Shown: one piece after another, positions 33,497-42,034 of the stretch
Layout: every line of letters starts with the position of its first letter
Position numbering within the stretch: position 1 is the first letter of the stretch
Origin: an uncultured Eubacterium sp.
Lineage (GTDB): Bacteria > Bacillota > Clostridia > Lachnospirales > Lachnospiraceae
NCBI GenBank assembly: GCA_949959185.1
Contig: CATLIX010000026.1
Location: 1 to 44,999, forward strand
DNA length: 44,999 nucleotides
Direction: 5' to 3'
The notes under the pieces: generated by a model
What the model saw: the letters and a program-made list of their open reading frames with translations, nothing else
The model's database searches: none
What the model was told of the DNA's origin: nothing
Made by a program: the position numbers and the translations under genes

Positions 33497-35584
33497 TCAT
33501 CCTTTCGTACACTTTTCCAGAGGTTTATTCAGCAGTTCTGTCCCCGGAACCACAAATTTTCCGTTCCGGATTACATCCACAGAGGTTCCGTCTTTTTTCT
33601 GCACCGTTATCCGGTCCAGCTCATCATAGGGAATGGTAATATCCGTATGGCAGCTGAAATATGCTTTCTGCGGATCTTCTTTCCGCAGTATGGACACTTC
33701 GTTATCCCTGGCCACAATCTCTTTGCCATCAGGATTGAACACCGGCGTATCCTCCGCCCAGCTGTAACAGGTGTCTCCCACTGCAAAATGAGGCCCTGTC
33801 TTTTCCGCAATCAGAATGGGCAGCCTGTCCTGAATCTGATAGTCAATACCCATCCGGTAAGCAGTGGTATTGGTTCCGATGGCAAATTCTCCCAACGGAA
33901 GGGTATCATGGTGTTTCAGCAGGTTTTCCTTTAAAAATGCAAGATTCTCCTGCTCTGTCTTAAAATTATTGCAGTGATAGCTGCAAATCATACCATCCTT
34001 AAATTCCAGATTCAAATCCAGATATTTCAGGCCGCTCAGATATACCTGGGTCACATGGAGACGCCCGCTGGTGCCTTTCAGCACCGGAGAGGTAAATACT
34101 TCCCCTACCGGAATATTCACATCCGCCACACAGTTTTCAAAGGCAGTCTCCCGGCTTCTGTCCTTCAGGGGATAAAGAGCAACGGTCAGATCCGTATGAT
34201 TTTCTCCTTTTCCCGTAATCCGCACAGATTCGCCCTCATCCAGCACATCTATGATTTTCTGCTGCATTTCCTGATATAATTTATAATCCAGCGTATTTAC
34301 TTCCACGGTTTTTGCAAAGATTTCCGGATAGTCCGGGCCGATTTCCGGTATGGGATAGGCGATAATGGTAAAGCTGCGCTCCTCTCCCTTAATATAACTG
34401 TTGGTAATCTGTGTGGCCATGTTCGCGTAATATACGTTCAGTTTCTGCTGCTTCTCCGTATACTGCCATGCATAAGGGCTGGCCTTCGGCTCAAAGCCTG
34501 TTTCCCCGAAAGTCTCCACCACCGCAGGCCCGGCATACCAGGCCGCCTCTGTTTTCCGGGCCTCATAAGCAGTTTTCAGCACTTCCAGCCGGCGCTCCAC
34601 CAGCGATTTATCCAGATACATTGCCCTGTCAGCCTTGTGGTCATACTCATACTGGCGGTTGGGAGAGGTGCTTTCCACCGACCGGCTTCCGTTCCCTCTG
34701 CCGGAAAAGGAAATCTCAGCGCTTCGCATCATCACCGGCTGCAGGCCCATCTTCTCAAAATTTTTCACCGCCGCCCGCATCATACGCTCAAATCCAATGG
34801 GATAACGCAAATCTACGAATTTCTTTTTAGACAAATCCTTTCCTGTCACTTCAAATCCAATGCGGTACCCCTCCGTACAGGTATCTGCCATGGCCTGAAT
34901 CTGTTCCTCCGGCAGGCTGTTCAGAAATTCTGCTGTCTTTCTCTCATTGTCAGTAATATAAGCACCGTAGCGGTACAGATACCCCAAATCCTCCAGATTG
35001 CTGTCCATAATAATTCCGGTATAAAAATCCAGTTCCGGCCGGGTCTGGGCCAGCACGCCCGTTTCCGTAAACACTTCCCCGTAATCATGGAAAAACCAGT
35101 ATATCATCTGCCTGATTTCCCGCTCCTTCGGCAGTTCTTCTCCCTCAAAGGCATTATAAATCTCCACCAGCAGTTCGCTGAAAATAGTAATATCGTAAAT
35201 CCTGCTCTCAAATGCATAAGGAATCAGGGAACGGAAATCTGCATACAGCGCGCTTAGCAGCTTTCCAAATCCTTCTCCCAGCTTTTCCGCCGCATACGCA
35301 GGGCTGGCATAACTTGCCCCGTAATGCTCCGGCAGCACCTCCCGGTACAGCCTCCGGTTCTCCTCCGCCCGTTCTTCCAGGCTTTTCTGCTCCCAGCCGC
35401 CCTGGAAAATTTCTTCTTCCAGACTGCCCAGTTCTCTCAGAAGAGCCGCCGCCTGTCGGAAATAACCCCGGTACGGCTCCCGCACTGTTTCTTCTGTCTC
35501 AATCTGTTCCAGTCGTCCCATACACAGGAGAAAACGTTCCTCCACTTCTTCCCGGTATGGCTGCCATATTTCCCGATAACCCAC
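33497..35584 (-). CDS. M29-family (leucyl) aminopeptidase, long form
   Basis: A ~695-residue protein whose C-terminal two thirds match thermophilic-type M29 metallo-aminopeptidases: [63 protein letters not shown] and [12 protein letters not shown], which supply the two-metal site. The N-terminal ~250 residues are extra compared with the basic ~410-residue enzyme. GTG at 35584 is chosen for AAAGGATG upstream; an in-frame ATG at 35629 has a poor site. The enzyme should trim peptides in the cytosol. Confidence 0.8.
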   Translation of the reverse strand: MGYREIWQPYREEVEERFLLCMGRLEQIETEETVREPYRGYFRQAAALLRELGSLEEEIFQGGWEQKSLEERAEENRRLYREVLPEHYGASYASPAYAAEKLGEGFGKLLSALYADFRSLIPYAFESRIYDITIFSELLVEIYNAFEGEELPKEREIRQMIYWFFHDYGEVFTETGVLAQTRPELDFYTGIIMDSNLEDLGYLYRYGAYITDNERKTAEFLNSLPEEQIQAMADTCTEGYRIGFEVTGKDLSKKKFVDLRYPIGFERMMRAAVKNFEKMGLQPVMMRSAEISFSGRGNGSRSVESTSPNRQYEYDHKADRAMYLDKSLVERRLEVLKTAYEARKTEAAWYAGPAVVETFGETGFEPKASPYAWQYTEKQQKLNVYYANMATQITNSYIKGEERSFTIIAYPIPEIGPDYPEIFAKTVEVNTLDYKLYQEMQQKIIDVLDEGESVRITGKGENHTDLTVALYPLKDRSRETAFENCVADVNIPVGEVFTSPVLKGTSGRLHVTQVYLSGLKYLDLNLEFKDGMICSYHCNNFKTEQENLAFLKENLLKHHDTLPLGEFAIGTNTTAYRMGIDYQIQDRLPILIAEKTGPHFAVGDTCYSWAEDTPVFNPDGKEIVARDNEVSILRKEDPQKAYFSCHTDITIPYDELDRITVQKKDGTSVDVIRNGKFVVPGTELLNKPLEKCTKG

Positions 35585-35669
35585 AAAATCATCCTTTCCT
35601 GTTCGTATGTGCCTGTGCTCTAATCGCATCTCTGTTCATTCCGGAATATTCTGATTGCTCCGAAGACTG

Positions 35670-35987
35670 TTAAAAACCGGATATATAGATCATAATCCAG
35701 CCTGCCAGCACAATGCCGGAACAGATGCTTCCCAGCACCGGAAAGAGTTTATAGCTTTCTTCCCGCAGACTTGTAATCCCAATCAGCAGCGACACCATTG
35801 TCATCAGCAATGCAAACAGCCCTGCGCTTCCAATATAGACGCTGGCATTTCCGCTGCTCCGTATGGAAAAAACCACCATTCCAATCCCCATCAGGGCAGA
35901 CAGAACTGCCAGGAAAAGGGACAGTTTCCCCCGCCTGGAATGCTTTTTCCCCGCAAATTTATAACTGTTTTTTTTCTTTCGTCTCAT
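35670..35987 (-). CDS. small membrane protein (DUF6142-like)
   Basis: A 105-residue protein with a very basic N-terminus (RRKKKNSYKFAGKKHSRRGK) and three membrane segments. I associate this layout with a short Lachnospiraceae family, probably DUF6142, of unknown function. It overlaps the end of the VanZ-family gene by 29 bases, so the two are co-translated. The positive N-terminus should stay in the cytosol. Confidence 0.65.
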   Translation of the reverse strand: MRRKKKNSYKFAGKKHSRRGKLSLFLAVLSALMGIGMVVFSIRSSGNASVYIGSAGLFALLMTMVSLLIGITSLREESYKLFPVLGSICSGIVLAGWIMIYISGF

Positions 35988-36438
35988 AGCTTCTCCTTAT
36001 TCGGTTCATCCAGTAAAAAATCAGGCAGCCCAAAGCACCGCCAATGGTGTTCAGCAGCATATCGTCCACATCAAAACTCCCCACTTTGGACACTAACTGA
36101 ATGGTCTCCACCATCAGACTGAATTCAAAACTGAAAAACACGGTATATAAAAAGGAACGACACCTGGGATACAGCACCGGAAGAAAAAATCCGAAGGGAA
36201 TAAAGGCCACAATATTTCCCAGCAGATTTAAAAGCACTGCTTTGGTTCCCAGAGAATGGCGATGCACAATGAAACGTCTGATTTCCTTAAACAGCTCCAG
36301 ATTGTAATGATAAGTTCTCCCCTCGAAAGTACGCCCCGTACTTTCCGCAAAGAACAGAAAATATGTCAGGCAAATAATATAGACTCCGAACATAATCCTG
36401 CTGCATATCCGGAGTATTTTTTTATAATCATTTTTCAA
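35959..36438 (-). CDS. VanZ-family membrane protein
   Basis: A 159-residue protein with four membrane segments and the VanZ pattern: NLELFKEIRRF, LLNLLGNIVAFIPFGFFLP, FEFSLMVETIQL and GSFDVDDMLLNTIGGALGC. VanZ of Tn1546 gives low-level teicoplanin resistance by an unclear route, but most chromosomal family members have no known role in resistance. It lies 9 kb from the VanG-like locus, in an unrelated operon, so no link should be assumed. Confidence 0.85.
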   Translation of the reverse strand: MKNDYKKILRICSRIMFGVYIICLTYFLFFAESTGRTFEGRTYHYNLELFKEIRRFIVHRHSLGTKAVLLNLLGNIVAFIPFGFFLPVLYPRCRSFLYTVFFSFEFSLMVETIQLVSKVGSFDVDDMLLNTIGGALGCLIFYWMNRIRRSYETKEKKQL

Positions 36439-36449
36439 TTCTTCAACCC

Positions 36450-36602
36450 TTAAAATATAATATCCGCTTTACACTTTAAGATTCTCGCTCCGCTCACAAT
36501 TGCCAGGACGCCGCAGGCAATGCCGCTCACCAGGGCAACAACGCCCAGGGCAATATTGCCGGCTCCTGTAATACTCATGGTCTTGTATATTTTCTCATTC
36601 AT
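36450..36602 (-). CDS. 50-residue membrane protein coupled to pyrE
   Basis: A short gene encoding NEKIYKTMSITGAGN, a hydrophobic Gly/Val-rich stretch (ALGVVALVSGIACGVLAIVSG) interrupted here only by its small residues, and a basic tail ARILKCKADIIF. AGGAGG at the very end of pyrE lies seven bases before the ATG at 36602, so it is translationally coupled. I recall similar ~50-residue proteins in other Lachnospiraceae. Function unknown. Confidence 0.7.
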   Translation of the reverse strand: MNEKIYKTMSITGAGNIALGVVALVSGIACGVLAIVSGARILKCKADIIF

Positions 36603-36604
36603 GC

Positions 36605-37291
36605 TCAAACCTCCTGCTGTTTTGCTCCATACTGAGCATAATACCGGTCTATGGCCGCTTTCATTTCATCATTAATATATATATTTCCATTATATGGCTT
36701 ATTATGCAGACATTCCACCACATCTGCCATGGTCACAATGGCGTTGGTATCAAAACCGTACAGCTCCCGGATTTCCTCCAGCGCACTCTGTTCCCCTTTT
36801 CCCCGCTCCATCCGGTTCAGAGATACAATCAGACCCTTAATCTCTATCTGAGCCTGAGCCCGGATAATGGGTACCGTCTCCTCCATGGATTTCCCGGAAG
36901 TGGTAACATCCTCAATAATCACCACCCGGTCACCGTCAGCCAGCTTACTTCCCAGCAGAATTCCGGTATCTCCGTGATCCTTGACTTCTTTCCGGTTGGA
37001 ACAGTAACGGATTTCCTTTCCATACAGCCTGCTGTATGCCATGGTAGTGGCAACGCTTAAGGGAATCCCCTTGTAGGCAGGCCCAAACAGTACATCGAAA
37101 TCGTCTCCGTAATGCTCATGAATGGCTCTGGCATAATATTCTCCCAGCCTGTCAAGCTGGGCCCCTGTCACATAAGCTCCCGCATTCATAAAAAAGGGAG
37201 ATTTTCTTCCGCTCTTTAAAACAAATTCGCCAAACTTTAATACCTGGCAGTCTACCATAAATTCTATAAATTCTTTCTTGTACTGTTCCAT
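36605..37291 (-). CDS. pyrE: orotate phosphoribosyltransferase
   Basis: A 228-residue enzyme that makes OMP from orotate and PRPP in pyrimidine synthesis. It has FGEFVLKSGRKSPFFMNAG, GPAYKGIPLSVATTMAY and the PRPP loop VVIIEDVTTSGKSMEE. Length is normal for this branch. AGGAGG lies upstream of the ATG at 37291. No other pyr genes are in the window. Confidence 0.96.
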   Translation of the reverse strand: MEQYKKEFIEFMVDCQVLKFGEFVLKSGRKSPFFMNAGAYVTGAQLDRLGEYYARAIHEHYGDDFDVLFGPAYKGIPLSVATTMAYSRLYGKEIRYCSNRKEVKDHGDTGILLGSKLADGDRVVIIEDVTTSGKSMEETVPIIRAQAQIEIKGLIVSLNRMERGKGEQSALEEIRELYGFDTNAIVTMADVVECLHNKPYNGNIYINDEMKAAIDRYYAQYGAKQQEV

Positions 37292-37418
37292 TTTATCTCA
37301 AATCCTCCTGTCCGGCTTCCAGGGAAACCGGCCTGTCCGCATGGTTTCCAAACTTCACGTTTATACTATCATAAAACCCGGCGGTACGCAATTGCTATTT
37401 CGCAAAAAGAATGAGCGG

Positions 37419-37459
37419 AAAAAAGATTTGGTTCGGGGATTCCGCACCAAATCTTTTTT
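37419..37459. terminator. bidirectional terminator upstream of pyrE
   Basis: AAAAAAGATTTGGT pairs perfectly with ACCAAATCTTTTTT, and CGG pairs with CCG inside. T-runs occur in both directions. It terminates the spoVA-side minus-strand transcript before pyrE. Confidence 0.9.
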
Positions 37460-37480
37460 ATTTGCAGTCCGTATATAATT

Positions 37481-37666
37481 TCACAGAAAATTGCGCTCCA
37501 GTTCTGATACAAGCTGCTGCATTTCTGCCTTGGAAGTTACATTTCTGGCAGCTTCCACCACCTGCTTTTTCTCCGATTCATCCATCTGTGCATAGACAGA
37601 CAGAGCTTTTTCATTCAGGCCAAGCTGGAAGCTCAGTCCGATGGGCATATCGTATTTATTTTCCAT
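37481..37666 (-). CDS. small conserved protein of unknown function
   Basis: A 61-residue soluble protein (ENKYDMPIGLSFQLGLNEKA, SEKKQVVEAARNVTSKAEMQ). I recall similar short proteins in related genomes, without a function. GGAAGGGG lies upstream of the ATG at 37666. It follows spoVAC on the same strand and is closed by the terminator at 37419-37459. Confidence 0.7.
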   Translation of the reverse strand: MENKYDMPIGLSFQLGLNEKALSVYAQMDESEKKQVVEAARNVTSKAEMQQLVSELERNFL

Positions 37667-37742
37667 GATGTTCCCCTTCCTCTGACATATAACAGTAGTA
37701 TAGACCGGAAAACAGCAGATTATACCTTATATTGGGAATTTT

Positions 37743-38222
37743 TCAGAACCATCCCATACTGATACCGGCCCAGTAAATCAGCCCCAGCACCCAGCTGGTA
37801 AAGATTCCGTACAGAATCACCGGCCCGGCAATGGTGAAAATCTTGCAGCCAATCCCGAATACCTGGCCTTCCTTCTGAAATTCAATGGCCGGAGCCGCCA
37901 CGGAATTGGCAAATCCTGTAATGGGTACCAGCGCTCCGGCGCCGCCCCAGTTGGCAATGGAAGGATAAATATTGCATCCTGTCAGCAGCACACTTAAAAA
38001 TACCAGCAGCATACTGCACCAGCTTCCGGCAGTTTCTTTATCCAGTCCAAAGGTATCTGTTGCAAGATTCAGAATAATCTGGCCCACAATGCAGATAATT
38101 CCTCCGGTAATAAATGCTTTTATCATATTGGCCGGAAGGGAATGGGTGGGCGTCACCTGTCTGACGTATTCATTATATTCCTGATTTTTCTTTTCCTTCT
38201 GTTCCATGGTTTCCTGTGCCAT
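37743..38222 (-). CDS. spoVAC: stage V sporulation protein AC
   Basis: A 159-residue membrane protein of the SpoVA channel that moves dipicolinic acid into the forespore and out at germination; SpoVAC is the mechanosensitive member. The pattern YVRQVTPTHSLPANMIKAF, GGIICIVGQIILN and LVPITGFANSVAAPAIEFQ is diagnostic. GAGGT fits the ATG at 38222 better than the one at 38228. It follows spoVAB. The usual next genes, spoVAD and spoVAE, do not follow. Confidence 0.9.
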   Translation of the reverse strand: MAQETMEQKEKKNQEYNEYVRQVTPTHSLPANMIKAFITGGIICIVGQIILNLATDTFGLDKETAGSWCSMLLVFLSVLLTGCNIYPSIANWGGAGALVPITGFANSVAAPAIEFQKEGQVFGIGCKIFTIAGPVILYGIFTSWVLGLIYWAGISMGWF

Positions 38223-38246
38223 GTCCATACCTCGCTTTCATCCTGA

Positions 38247-38672
38247 CTATATTTGCTGCATATGATTATAGTAAAAATACAGTGCGCCCAGCGCTTTTCC
38301 CAGAGCCATGAAAAACAGCATCCAGCTCAGTCCCTCTTTGATTCCCAGACGTCGGAACATAATGGGAAAAGTATTTAAAATTTCCGCAAGCGCCACCGCC
38401 AGACACCCGGTAAAAATTCCGGCCGACAGGCCGAACAGAACCACTGCCCATATTCCCAGAGGCACCTGTATCTGAAACAGGGAAAGGATATTTCCCACCG
38501 CTCCGCCCAGAACCACTGCATTTTCATAGACAATAATATCCGTCGCTGTACGGCTTTTACCAATAATCCTTGGAACGACCCCTATGGAAATGATAAAGCT
38601 GAACACTCCTGCTGCAATGGCAGAACCGCCGGCCAGTCCAATAAAGCCCAAAAACACCTGTTTAATCCACAT
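38247..38672 (-). CDS. spoVAB: stage V sporulation protein AB
   Basis: A 141-residue protein with about four membrane segments (GLAGGSAIAAGVFSFIISIG, VVPRIIGKSRTATD, YENAVVLGGAVGNIL, LAEILNTFPIMFRR), as in SpoVAB, expressed in the forespore. It overlaps the end of spoVAA by 11 bases and has AAAAGGA upstream. Order and overlap match the spoVA operon. Confidence 0.9.
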   Translation of the reverse strand: MWIKQVFLGFIGLAGGSAIAAGVFSFIISIGVVPRIIGKSRTATDIIVYENAVVLGGAVGNILSLFQIQVPLGIWAVVLFGLSAGIFTGCLAVALAEILNTFPIMFRRLGIKEGLSWMLFFMALGKALGALYFYYNHMQQI

Positions 38673-39312
38673 CGTTACTGGTTCCTTTTCTTCCGCAGTT
38701 TTCTATAAAAGTAGAGTCCACATCTTTTTCATAGGTGCGCATTTCCACCTGAATGGGTGTAGGGTCATGGGTGATTTTTTTATGTCCCACGTGATTGAAA
38801 AATATCATGATTCCCAGAAAGAGCCCGATGGAATAGCATACCTCCAGCGGAGTAAACCCACTGGACTCCGTGCCCGTTACCTGCCGGTAAAAATCTGCGA
38901 ATACTTCACCTACGCCCACATCATTGTTAAAGGTCATAATGGTAAATGCCGAGCCGAAAAATATCAGCACGCACAGCACTGCTGTTTTTAAGTACAGCAG
39001 CCATTTGGGCTCCTGTTTCGGTTCGTATTCCAGAACAAAATCCTTTTCCCCGATATTCTGAACATCCACATTGGGAAATTCTTTTCCTATGAGTTCGATA
39101 ATTTTCATGACGGAAAATACTTCCACCTGCTTTTTTTTCCTGCTCTGATTTACAGGAGTATGAAAAGTATAAACTTTCATGTTTTTTAATTTGCTGACCA
39201 GAGAGGGATTGGTGGAAGTAATTTTCGCAATATCTTTTAACGTTACGGAAGGCTCCCGTACCAGTACATTCTGCTCTGTTTTCAGGTAAAGGGTATCTGA
39301 GTTTGACGCCAT
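38662..39312 (-). CDS. spoVAA: stage V sporulation protein AA
   Basis: A 216-residue protein: a soluble N-terminal domain of ~115 residues (LYLKTEQNVLVREPSVTLKD, IELIGKEFPNVDVQNIGE) followed by two membrane segments, as in SpoVAA. GGAGG precedes the ATG at 39312; the TTG at 39324 is an alternative in frame. It is the first spoVA gene, 13 bases after a small membrane-anchored protein. Confidence 0.88.
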   Translation of the reverse strand: MASNSDTLYLKTEQNVLVREPSVTLKDIAKITSTNPSLVSKLKNMKVYTFHTPVNQSRKKKQVEVFSVMKIIELIGKEFPNVDVQNIGEKDFVLEYEPKQEPKWLLYLKTAVLCVLIFFGSAFTIMTFNNDVGVGEVFADFYRQVTGTESSGFTPLEVCYSIGLFLGIMIFFNHVGHKKITHDPTPIQVEMRTYEKDVDSTFIENCGRKGTSNDVD

Positions 39313-39325
39313 AGGTTCCTCCAAT

Positions 39326-39577
39326 CTATGCAGATTTTATCGTGCTGCCAAAGGGCCGGAAGCTCTCCACTGCTGTTTCCTCTTCCATATCTTCGCAGGG
39401 GATCTCATTCCGGGAATCTGCCGCGGTGATTCCTTCCGTATTCCGAACCAGCGTCCCTTCCGTTACCGTGGACTGATTTTCCACATAATTCACATAATAG
39501 AAAATGCCCCCCGCAATGGTAAGAATGACTGCTGCCAGAAGACAGATTCGATAAATAATACTGTGATTACGACTCAT
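39326..39577 (-). CDS. single-pass membrane protein of unknown function upstream of spoVAA
   Basis: An 83-residue protein with one N-terminal membrane anchor (IIYRICLLAAVILTIAGGIF) and an acidic extracytoplasmic tail (NEIPCEDMEEETAVES). ATG at 39577 has AAGGATG upstream. It begins the transcript that runs into spoVAA-AB-AC, so it is likely made in the forespore. No family recognised. Confidence 0.65.
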   Translation of the reverse strand: MSRNHSIIYRICLLAAVILTIAGGIFYYVNYVENQSTVTEGTLVRNTEGITAADSRNEIPCEDMEEETAVESFRPFGSTIKSA

Positions 39578-39714
39578 ATTCTCACATCCTTTTTCCATCT
39601 TTGGAAGTAGTATGCCATCTAATCCAGAATTTATTCATCCGAAAATTCCATTTTCAATTATATATGGTAATCTGTAAAAAAACGTGTATAATAAAAGAAA
39701 AAGAAGGTGATTAC

Positions 39715-40248
39715 ATGGATGCGTTAAACATGGAACAAATTTATACCACGGACGATATTTATGCATTGCCCGACGGAACGCGGGCAGAACTGATTGACGG
39801 AGAAATTTACTATATGGCTCCGCCCGGCAGAACTCATCAACGTCTGGTAAGCAGGCTGAATCAGATAATTTCCAATTATATCGAATCATATCATGGAAAA
39901 TGTGAAGTTTATCCTGCTCCATTTGCCGTATTCCTGAACCAGGACAGTTTCAATTATGTGGAACCGGATATTTCTGTTATCTGCGACCCTTCCAAGCTGG
40001 ACGAAAAGGGCTGCCATGGCGCCCCCGACTGGATTATTGAAATCGTTTCTCCCGGAAGCAAATCCATGGACTATATGAAAAAACTTCTGAAATACTGTAC
40101 CGCAGGTGTTCTGGAATACTGGATTGTGGACCCTGCCCGGAAACAGGTTCTGGTATATCAGCCGAAACAGGAAACCATGGAGCAGTATGCTTTCGGTGAG
40201 GACATCCCGGTGGGAATCTGGGAAGGATTCTCAATAAATATTCCGTAA
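39715..40248 (+). CDS. Uma2-family (DUF820) putative endonuclease, copy 2
   Basis: A 177-residue paralog of the protein at 1930-2481. The blocks AELIDGEIYYMAPPGRTHQ, YPAPFAVFLNQDSFNYVEPD, GAPDWIIEIVSPGSKSMDY and GVLEYWIVDP are nearly the same. ATG at 39715 has AAGGTGA upstream, and TATAAT at 39687-39692 suggests its own promoter. It lies antisense between sigF and the spoVA group, which are otherwise on one strand, so it looks like an insertion into a sporulation block. A nuclease fold is expected; activity and target are unknown. Confidence 0.85.
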   Translation: MDALNMEQIYTTDDIYALPDGTRAELIDGEIYYMAPPGRTHQRLVSRLNQIISNYIESYHGKCEVYPAPFAVFLNQDSFNYVEPDISVICDPSKLDEKGCHGAPDWIIEIVSPGSKSMDYMKKLLKYCTAGVLEYWIVDPARKQVLVYQPKQETMEQYAFGEDIPVGIWEGFSINIP

Positions 40249-40251
40249 AAT

Positions 40252-40357
40252 ATTTTACAGGATTCCGTTTTTCCGGTATCCGCAGAGGATTTTACAAAAT
40301 TCTGATTTTCCGGTATCCGCAGAGGATTTTACAGGATTCCGTTTTTTCGATATCCGC
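40252..40357. repeat. three tandem copies of a 37-bp unit between Uma2 copy 2 and sigF
   Basis: Units start at 40252, 40289 and 40326, each beginning ATTTTACA and containing TATCCGC; the first two end GCAGAGG. The third is partial and more diverged. They fill almost the whole gap between the convergent gene ends. No terminator hairpin is visible here. Confidence 0.85.
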
Positions 40358-40360
40358 CCT

Positions 40361-41140
40361 TCAGTTCACCTGATTGCGCATTCTGAGCAGAATCCGCTTT
40401 TCCAGCCGGCTGACCTGTACCTGGCTGATGCCCAGTTCTCCGGCCACCTGCATCTGGGTTTTCTCACCAAAATACCGCAGTTCAATCAGCCTGCGCTCCA
40501 TATCCCCCAGGTCTGCCATAAGCTGTTCCAGCAACATATGGTTGAGCAGGACTTCATGGCTGTCCCTTTCCTGGGGGATACGGTCCGCCAGACAGGTCTC
40601 TTTTCCATCGGCAGGCGAACATGTCTTATAGATGGATTCCACTTCTCCGTTGGCCTCCAGCGCCATAACAATCTCCTCTCTGGGAAATCCTGTTTCTTCT
40701 GAAATTTCCTGCAGGGTAGGCTCCCGGCTCAGGGATGCCTGCAGTTTCTCCCTTGCCTGCTTTATTTTCGCACCGCTTTCTTTCAGGCTCCGGCTCACCC
40801 GAATCATTCCGTCGTCCCGCAGAAACCGTTTGATTTCCCCGGTAATCATGGGAACAGCGTACGTGGAAAATTTCACGTCAAAGTTCAGATCAAACTTGTC
40901 AATGGCTTTCATCAGGCCAATGCTGCCCACCTGAAACAGTTCTTCCAGTTCATAACCCCTGCCGGAAAACCGGTGCACAATACTCCAGACCAGCCCCATA
41001 TTATTCTGTACCATCCGGTCTCTGGCGTCCTTATTTCCCTGATGGGCTGCTGCCAGCAAATCCCATACCTTTTCTTTCTCTGTCTGTTTTTCTTTATATG
41101 TACATTCCTCCCTGTCTGTCTGAAACTGCTTTTCCACCAT
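40361..41140 (-). CDS. sigF: forespore RNA polymerase sigma factor F
   Basis: A 259-residue sigma-70 factor that starts the forespore programme. Region 2 reads NKDARDRMVQNNMGLVWSIV, ELFQVGSIGLMKAIDKFD and KFSTYAVPMITGEIKRFLRD; region 4 ends LGISQVQVSRLEKRILLRM. ATG at 41140 chosen because AAAGGGTGAG lies upstream and the family N-terminus fits. It follows spoIIAA and spoIIAB. Its activity is held by SpoIIAB until SpoIIAA is dephosphorylated. Confidence 0.93.
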   Translation of the reverse strand: MVEKQFQTDREECTYKEKQTEKEKVWDLLAAAHQGNKDARDRMVQNNMGLVWSIVHRFSGRGYELEELFQVGSIGLMKAIDKFDLNFDVKFSTYAVPMITGEIKRFLRDDGMIRVSRSLKESGAKIKQAREKLQASLSREPTLQEISEETGFPREEIVMALEANGEVESIYKTCSPADGKETCLADRIPQERDSHEVLLNHMLLEQLMADLGDMERRLIELRYFGEKTQMQVAGELGISQVQVSRLEKRILLRMRNQVN

Positions 41141-41157
41141 CTCACCCTTTCCTTCCG

Positions 41158-41589
41158 CTATCCTTTTCCTATGGTTTTGCGCATGGTCACACAGGTTCCT
41201 TTTCCCGGCTCGGAAATGATTTCCACCTCGTCCATAAATGCTTCCATAAATGCAAACCCCATGCCGGACCGTTCCAGTTCCGGTTTGGTAGTGAACAGGG
41301 GCTCTCTGGCCTGTGCAATATCCTGAATTCCTTTTCCGGTATCTATCACGGAAAGCTCCACCTGCTGTCCTCTGGTGCTGCACTGAATCCAGATACTGCC
41401 CCCTTTCTGCTCATATCCGTGAATGATACAGTTGGTAACCGCCTCGCTGACTGCCGTTTTAATGTCTGCAAGCTCGTCCACCGTGGGATTCAGCTCCGCC
41501 ACAAAAGCGCCCACCGTAACTCTTGCAAAACCTTCGTTGGAAGATGACGCCAAAAATTCCATCTTCATCTCGTTTTTTGTCTGTTCCAT
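41158..41589 (-). CDS. spoIIAB: anti-sigma F factor / kinase
   Basis: A 143-residue GHKL-ATPase that binds sigma F and phosphorylates SpoIIAA. The N box is DIKTAVSEAVTNCIIHGYE, G1 is VIDTGKGIQDI and G2 is ERSGMGFAFMEAFMD. AAGGAGG precedes the ATG. It lies 10 bases after spoIIAA. Confidence 0.95.
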   Translation of the reverse strand: MEQTKNEMKMEFLASSSNEGFARVTVGAFVAELNPTVDELADIKTAVSEAVTNCIIHGYEQKGGSIWIQCSTRGQQVELSVIDTGKGIQDIAQAREPLFTTKPELERSGMGFAFMEAFMDEVEIISEPGKGTCVTMRKTIGKG

Positions 41590-41599
41590 AAAATCCTCC

Positions 41600-41920
41600 T
41601 TATAAGCCTTCTTCCTGTTCCACTTCCATAATTTTCTGCAGACCGGACAGCTTAAACACCCGCTCTATCTGCCTGTTCAGATGAACTGCCTTCACAAAGC
41701 CCCCGGAAAAACGCACATTTTTGCACCTGCCGATAATTACCCCGATACCGGAGCTGTCCATAAAACAGGTATCCTGAAAATCAAATACCAGACTGCGCAC
41801 CGGATATTTCACTATCAGTCCGTCCGCTTCCTCCTTTAAAATTTCTGCCTGATGATGGTCCAGTTCCCTGGGCATTTTTAAAATCAGGCATCCGTAGTCT
41901 TTTTCAAATCTGTAATCCAT
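41600..41920 (-). CDS. spoIIAA: anti-sigma F factor antagonist
   Basis: A 106-residue STAS-domain protein. The phospho-serine lies in FMDSSGIGVIIGR (residues 53-65), the site that SpoIIAB phosphorylates and SpoIIE dephosphorylates. GGAAGGG lies upstream of the ATG at 41920; the frame is open further upstream without a site. It is the first gene of the spoIIA operon. I could not find a convincing sigma-H promoter in the short gap upstream. Confidence 0.93.
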   Translation of the reverse strand: MDYRFEKDYGCLILKMPRELDHHQAEILKEEADGLIVKYPVRSLVFDFQDTCFMDSSGIGVIIGRCKNVRFSGGFVKAVHLNRQIERVFKLSGLQKIMEVEQEEGL

Positions 41921-41979
41921 ATTTCCCTTCCTTTCCTGAGCTGCCCTGAACACATAAAAGAGCCGGCCCTGTAACATAT

Positions 41980-42009
41980 AAAAGACGCCATGGTGTCATG
42001 ACGTCTTTT
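41980..42009 (-). terminator. terminator after the TPR-protein gene
   Basis: AAAAGACG pairs with CGTCTTTT and CATG with CATG inside, with a single mismatch between the two stems. Read on the minus strand the right arm ends in TTTTAT. It separates the TPR gene from spoIIAA. Confidence 0.75.
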
Positions 42010-42034
42010 GTACTCTTTCCTGCTATTCTCTTTT

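Noticed and set aside
35959-36438. VanZ-family gene as part of the van-like locus
   Set aside because: It lies 9 kb away in another operon, and most VanZ-family proteins have no link to glycopeptide resistance.
40252-40357. CRISPR array or integron site
   Set aside because: The 37-bp units abut with no unique spacers and no integrase is near.
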